Positions 20,918-23,252 of a stretch of 23,252 bases of DNA are shown here, piece after piece; positions within the stretch are counted from its first letter, which is position 1, and every line of letters begins with the position of its first letter. Source of the stretch: JBKEDC01 sp047974225 (GTDB lineage Bacteria; Bacteroidota; Bacteroidia; Bacteroidales; Prolixibacteraceae); contig JBKECD010000157.1 of assembly GCA_047974225.1 (NCBI GenBank), forward strand, positions 1 through 23,252, written 5' to 3'. Made by a program: the position numbers and the translations under genes. The notes under the pieces were generated by a model. That model saw only the letters and a program-made list of their open reading frames with translations. It made no database searches and had not been told where the DNA came from.

Positions 20918-22195
20918 ATGACTAAGAAATTCAACAGAAACACCCTTTGTGTGCAAGCGGGCTGGACACCCCAAAAAGGCGAGCCTCGTGTGCTGCCGAT
21001 TTATCAAAGCACCACCTTCAAATATGAAACGAGCGAGCAGATGGGCAAACTCTTCGACCTTGAAGAGAGTGGCTATTTCTACACTCGACTGCAAAACCCC
21101 ACCAACGATGCCGTGGCGGCAAAGATTGCAGCGCTCGAAGGGGGTGTGGCTGCCATGCTGACCTCCTCGGGGCAGGCGGCGTCGTTTTATGCGGCATTCA
21201 ATATCTGCTCGGCAGGCGACCATATTGTGAGTGCATCCGCCATCTATGGGGGCACATTCAACCTTTTTGCGGTAACGCTGAAAAAACTGGGCATCGAAGC
21301 GACTTTTGTCGATCAAGATGCCAGCGAGGAAGAAATCGCCAAGGCTTTTCGACCCAACACCAAGATGCTTTTTGCGGAAACTATCGCCAATCCAGGGCTT
21401 TCGGTGCTCGACATCGAAAAGTTCGCTCGCATCGCCCACAGTCATGGCGTGCCGTTGATTGTGGATAACACCTTTGCTACGCCGATGAACTGCCGTCCTT
21501 TTGAGTGGGGTGCCGATATTGTGATTCACTCCACATCGAAATACATGGACGGACACGCCACTTCTGTCGGCGGTGTGGTGGTGGATAGCGGCAACTTCGA
21601 TTGGGATAAATATGCCGATAAATTCCCCGGATTAACAGTTCCCGATGAGTCCTATCACGGATTGACCTACACCAAATCTTTTGGCAAAGGCGCCTATATC
21701 ACCAAAGCCACGGTGCAACTGATGCGTGATTTGGGCTCAATTCCTTCTCCTCAAAACTCATTCTTGCTCAATCTTGGTTTGGAAACTTTGCACTTGCGAG
21801 TGCCTCGCCATTGCGAAAATGCGTTGAAAGTGGCGCAATATCTGCAACAAGACGACCGCATTGCATGGGTGAATTATTGCGGATTGGAAGGAGATAAATA
21901 TTATGAGCTAGGACAGAAATATTTGCCGAACGGTTCGTGTGGCGTACTCACTTTTGGCTTGAAAGGTGGGCGCGATGCATCCATCGGCTTTATGGATAAG
22001 CTGAAGCTTGCAGCTATTGTTACCCACGTGGCTGATGCGCGCACCTCGGTGCTTCACCCTGCCAGCCACACACACCGACAATTGAGCGACGAGCAACTCA
22101 TTGCTGCGGGTGTGCGCCCTGACTTGATTCGCTTCTCGGTGGGCATCGAAGATGCCGACGATATTATTGCGGATATTCAGCAGGCATTGTCGTAG
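20918..22195 (+). CDS. metY: O-acetylhomoserine sulfhydrylase
   Basis: A 425-residue PLP enzyme of the Cys/Met metabolism family. It makes homocysteine (or cysteine from O-acetylserine) directly from O-acetylhomoserine and sulfide. Expected motifs are the substrate-loop YTRLQNPTNDAVAAKIAALEGG, SSGQAA (83-88), AETIANPGLSVLDI, VDNTFATP, and the PLP lysine K208 in HSTSKYMDGHA. The insertion VPDESYHGLTYTKSFG and the length above 420 residues separate MetY from the shorter MetB/MetC/MetZ enzymes. The open frame starts at 20879, but the ATG at 20918 (MTKKFNRNTLCVQAGW) fits both the family and the promoter. It is divergent from the glycosidase unit with 213 bp between, and ends in a strong terminator. 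Confidence 0.94.
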   Translation: MTKKFNRNTLCVQAGWTPQKGEPRVLPIYQSTTFKYETSEQMGKLFDLEESGYFYTRLQNPTNDAVAAKIAALEGGVAAMLTSSGQAASFYAAFNICSAGDHIVSASAIYGGTFNLFAVTLKKLGIEATFVDQDASEEEIAKAFRPNTKMLFAETIANPGLSVLDIEKFARIAHSHGVPLIVDNTFATPMNCRPFEWGADIVIHSTSKYMDGHATSVGGVVVDSGNFDWDKYADKFPGLTVPDESYHGLTYTKSFGKGAYITKATVQLMRDLGSIPSPQNSFLLNLGLETLHLRVPRHCENALKVAQYLQQDDRIAWVNYCGLEGDKYYELGQKYLPNGSCGVLTFGLKGGRDASIGFMDKLKLAAIVTHVADARTSVLHPASHTHRQLSDEQLIAAGVRPDLIRFSVGIEDADDIIADIQQALS

Positions 22196-22211
22196 GGCTT
22201 ACCTGATTTAT

Positions 22212-22254
22212 AAAGGGGTGGATTTGCCGTGCAAATCCACCCCTTTCATTTTTT
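22212..22254 (+). terminator. Strong intrinsic terminator after metY
   Basis: A perfect 15-bp stem AAAGGGGTGGATTTG (22212-22226) / CAAATCCACCCCTTT (22232-22246), loop CCGTG, then CATTTTTTA. The T-run overlaps the last codon of the convergent gene at 22253. Confidence 0.92.
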
Positions 22255-22717
22255 AGGCTTTCAGCTCTTGGCTGATAATTCCTTGCCATTTGTTGATGAC
22301 TTGCCATTCATCGAGCAGCCCCGAACAAGCATCGCCATCATAGAACTCCAGCTGCACTTTGGCAGCCGATTTGTTCTTGGGGGTAAATTCGAGAGCTAGG
22401 CGGTCGATGACTGCCCCTAAGCCATTCGCTTCATGTTGCCTTCTGATGATGCTGCATGATTTCATAGCTGATAAGTTAATCGCTTCTTGCTGCCATTCGC
22501 TGCAAAAGAAGAAGTGTTGCTTGTGCTTGTCAATGCCTAGGCTGAAGCGATAGGCGAGTTCGTGTTCCTCAACAGTGCAGTGGTGTTGCGCTGCAAATGC
22601 CGTAAGTTTGGCAAGAGTTTGGCGATTCTTTTTGTTTCGTTTAGTCGCCGAAAGGACGATAGGTAAGCAGCAAAGTGCAAACAGCACAATGCCGAAGATG
22701 GTTGTTCCAAGTTCCAT
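22253..22717 (-). CDS. Membrane-anchored protein of unknown function
   Basis: A 154-residue protein that I do not recognise. Residues 5-24 (TTIFGIVLFALCCLPIVLSA) form one transmembrane helix, followed by a basic stretch (TKRNKKNRQ), which places the rest in the cytoplasm. The soluble part is mixed alpha/beta (LAKLTAFAAQHHCTVEEHEL, FSLGIDKHKQHFFFCS, RLALEFTPKNKSAAKVQLEFYDG), with no catalytic motif visible. The stop lies within the T-run of the metY terminator. No -7 box is obvious upstream. The 102 bp before it contain a hairpin. Confidence 0.7.
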   Translation of the reverse strand: MELGTTIFGIVLFALCCLPIVLSATKRNKKNRQTLAKLTAFAAQHHCTVEEHELAYRFSLGIDKHKQHFFFCSEWQQEAINLSAMKSCSIIRRQHEANGLGAVIDRLALEFTPKNKSAAKVQLEFYDGDACSGLLDEWQVINKWQGIISQELKA

Positions 22718-22762
22718 GGTAATTTATTTTATTTCTTGAATTTTTATTCGATATATGCATAA

Positions 22763-22782
22763 CCCCTAGATTCATCTAGGGG
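22763..22782. terminator. Small hairpin between the two last genes
   Basis: CCCCTAGA-TTCA-TCTAGGGG, a perfect 8-bp stem with a 4-nt loop, 37 bp beyond the stop at 22820. There is no T-run on either strand, so termination is uncertain; it could instead protect an mRNA end. Confidence 0.4.
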
Positions 22783-22819
22783 GAGTAGGACTAGTGAAGT
22801 TTAATGCTTCGGTGTCGAA

Positions 22820-23176
22820 TCAAGAAAACCAATGGAATGGAAACAGAATTTTGAAGAGGTAGGATTGCGCCTGAAAGGTGGTGAATAGTTTTACCCTTTG
22901 CAAGCATCGCCCCACGAGTGGTGCTGCGCAAGCACGACCGCTGAAGTTAAAGTCAAATGCAAGTTTATTGAGCTGAACATTGGGCAAGCTTCCTGCCGAA
23001 ACTTCAGCAATCGCCTGATGCTCGCTTTGGTCATAGATGAACCAATAATCCTCAACAACCGATGAAGCTTCGAGCTGAACAGAGGGGCTTGGGGCGCATG
23101 CCATCGTTTCAACATGCCCAAAGAGACTTGCTGAAAAAAGAATCAGTGCGGAGATGAATAGCCCAAATTGTTTCAT
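22820..23176 (-). CDS. Small exported protein of unknown function
   Basis: A 118-residue frame with a signal peptide (MKQFGLFISALILFSASLFG; cleavage perhaps near VETMA). The mature part contains a few cysteines (MACAPSPS, RACAAPLVGRCLQR) and ends in a hydrophobic tail (SYLFKILFPFHWFS). I find no family. The C-terminal 30 residues read less like a natural protein than the first 80, so a frameshift or premature end near the middle cannot be excluded. An exact -7 box TATGTTTG (23197-23204) stands 20 bp upstream, which favours a real gene. Confidence 0.55.
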   Translation of the reverse strand: MKQFGLFISALILFSASLFGHVETMACAPSPSVQLEASSVVEDYWFIYDQSEHQAIAEVSAGSLPNVQLNKLAFDFNFSGRACAAPLVGRCLQRVKLFTTFQAQSYLFKILFPFHWFS

Positions 23177-23196
23177 GCGATGCTGGAATTAGGACG

Positions 23197-23204
23197 CAAA
23201 CATA
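23197..23204 (-). promoter_or_regulatory. -7 box for the last minus-strand gene
   Basis: The minus strand reads TATGTTTG, an exact TAnnTTTG match 20 bp before the ATG at 23176. Confidence 0.45.
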
Positions 23205-23252
23205 GTGAATTATTGGAACTGATGTTGGAAGTGGATGTTTTTTTATCTTGTC

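Overview
The window looks like chromosome of a member of the Bacteroidota, most likely order Bacteroidales. Exact matches to the Bacteroidota -7 box (TAnnTTTG) stand a short distance upstream of at least ten start codons on both strands. Several families are typical of the phylum (DUF4296 lipoprotein, DUF4143 ATPase, a half-size GT5 protein next to panC/panD), and signal peptides end in AQ or in a lipobox. Base composition is even throughout, and no rRNA, tRNA, CRISPR array, transposase or phage gene was seen.

Layout. 1-352 is the start of a TolC-like outer-membrane protein leaving the window on the minus strand, followed by about 640 bp of repeat-rich non-coding DNA. At 995-2599 a small membrane/lipobox protein is followed by a radical SAM/SPASM enzyme, a candidate enzyme/substrate pair. 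It meets tail-to-tail a small basic ORF (2596-2790, minus) whose transcription terminator lies inside its own reading frame. Then come lplA (minus), divergent dtd and a MazG-like gene (plus), a DUF1254/DUF1214 lipoprotein (minus), deoC and a 4HBT thioesterase (plus), a DUF4296 lipoprotein, a 159-residue remnant of an amidohydrolase without its catalytic barrel, and a COG0731-type radical SAM protein. A DUF4143 ATPase (minus) is preceded by two near-identical palindromes exactly 40 bp apart. rsgA (minus) and an exodeoxyribonuclease III gene (plus) are divergent; the half-size starch-synthase-like gene (minus) is divergent from panC and panD (plus). A two-gene minus-strand glycosidase unit (GH36-like lipoprotein, then an NPCBM-domain protein) has an unusual inverted/direct repeat structure between its genes. 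metY (plus) and two small minus-strand genes of unknown function close the window.

How the genes work together. Most are housekeeping: lipoate salvage, D-aminoacyl-tRNA editing, nucleotide sanitation, deoxyribose catabolism, ribosome assembly, base-excision repair, pantothenate synthesis, and sulfur assimilation into homocysteine. The glycosidase pair probably degrades an alpha-linked sugar in the periplasm or at the cell surface.

Most worth following up: the radical SAM pair at 995-2599; the small ORF with an internal terminator, which recalls the non-stop arrangement known for arfA; the paired palindromes before the DUF4143 ATPase; the repeat read as a signal-peptide n-region in the DUF4296 gene; and the barrel-less amidohydrolase. 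Two short GC-rich repeat families recur, in one place one nested inside the other.
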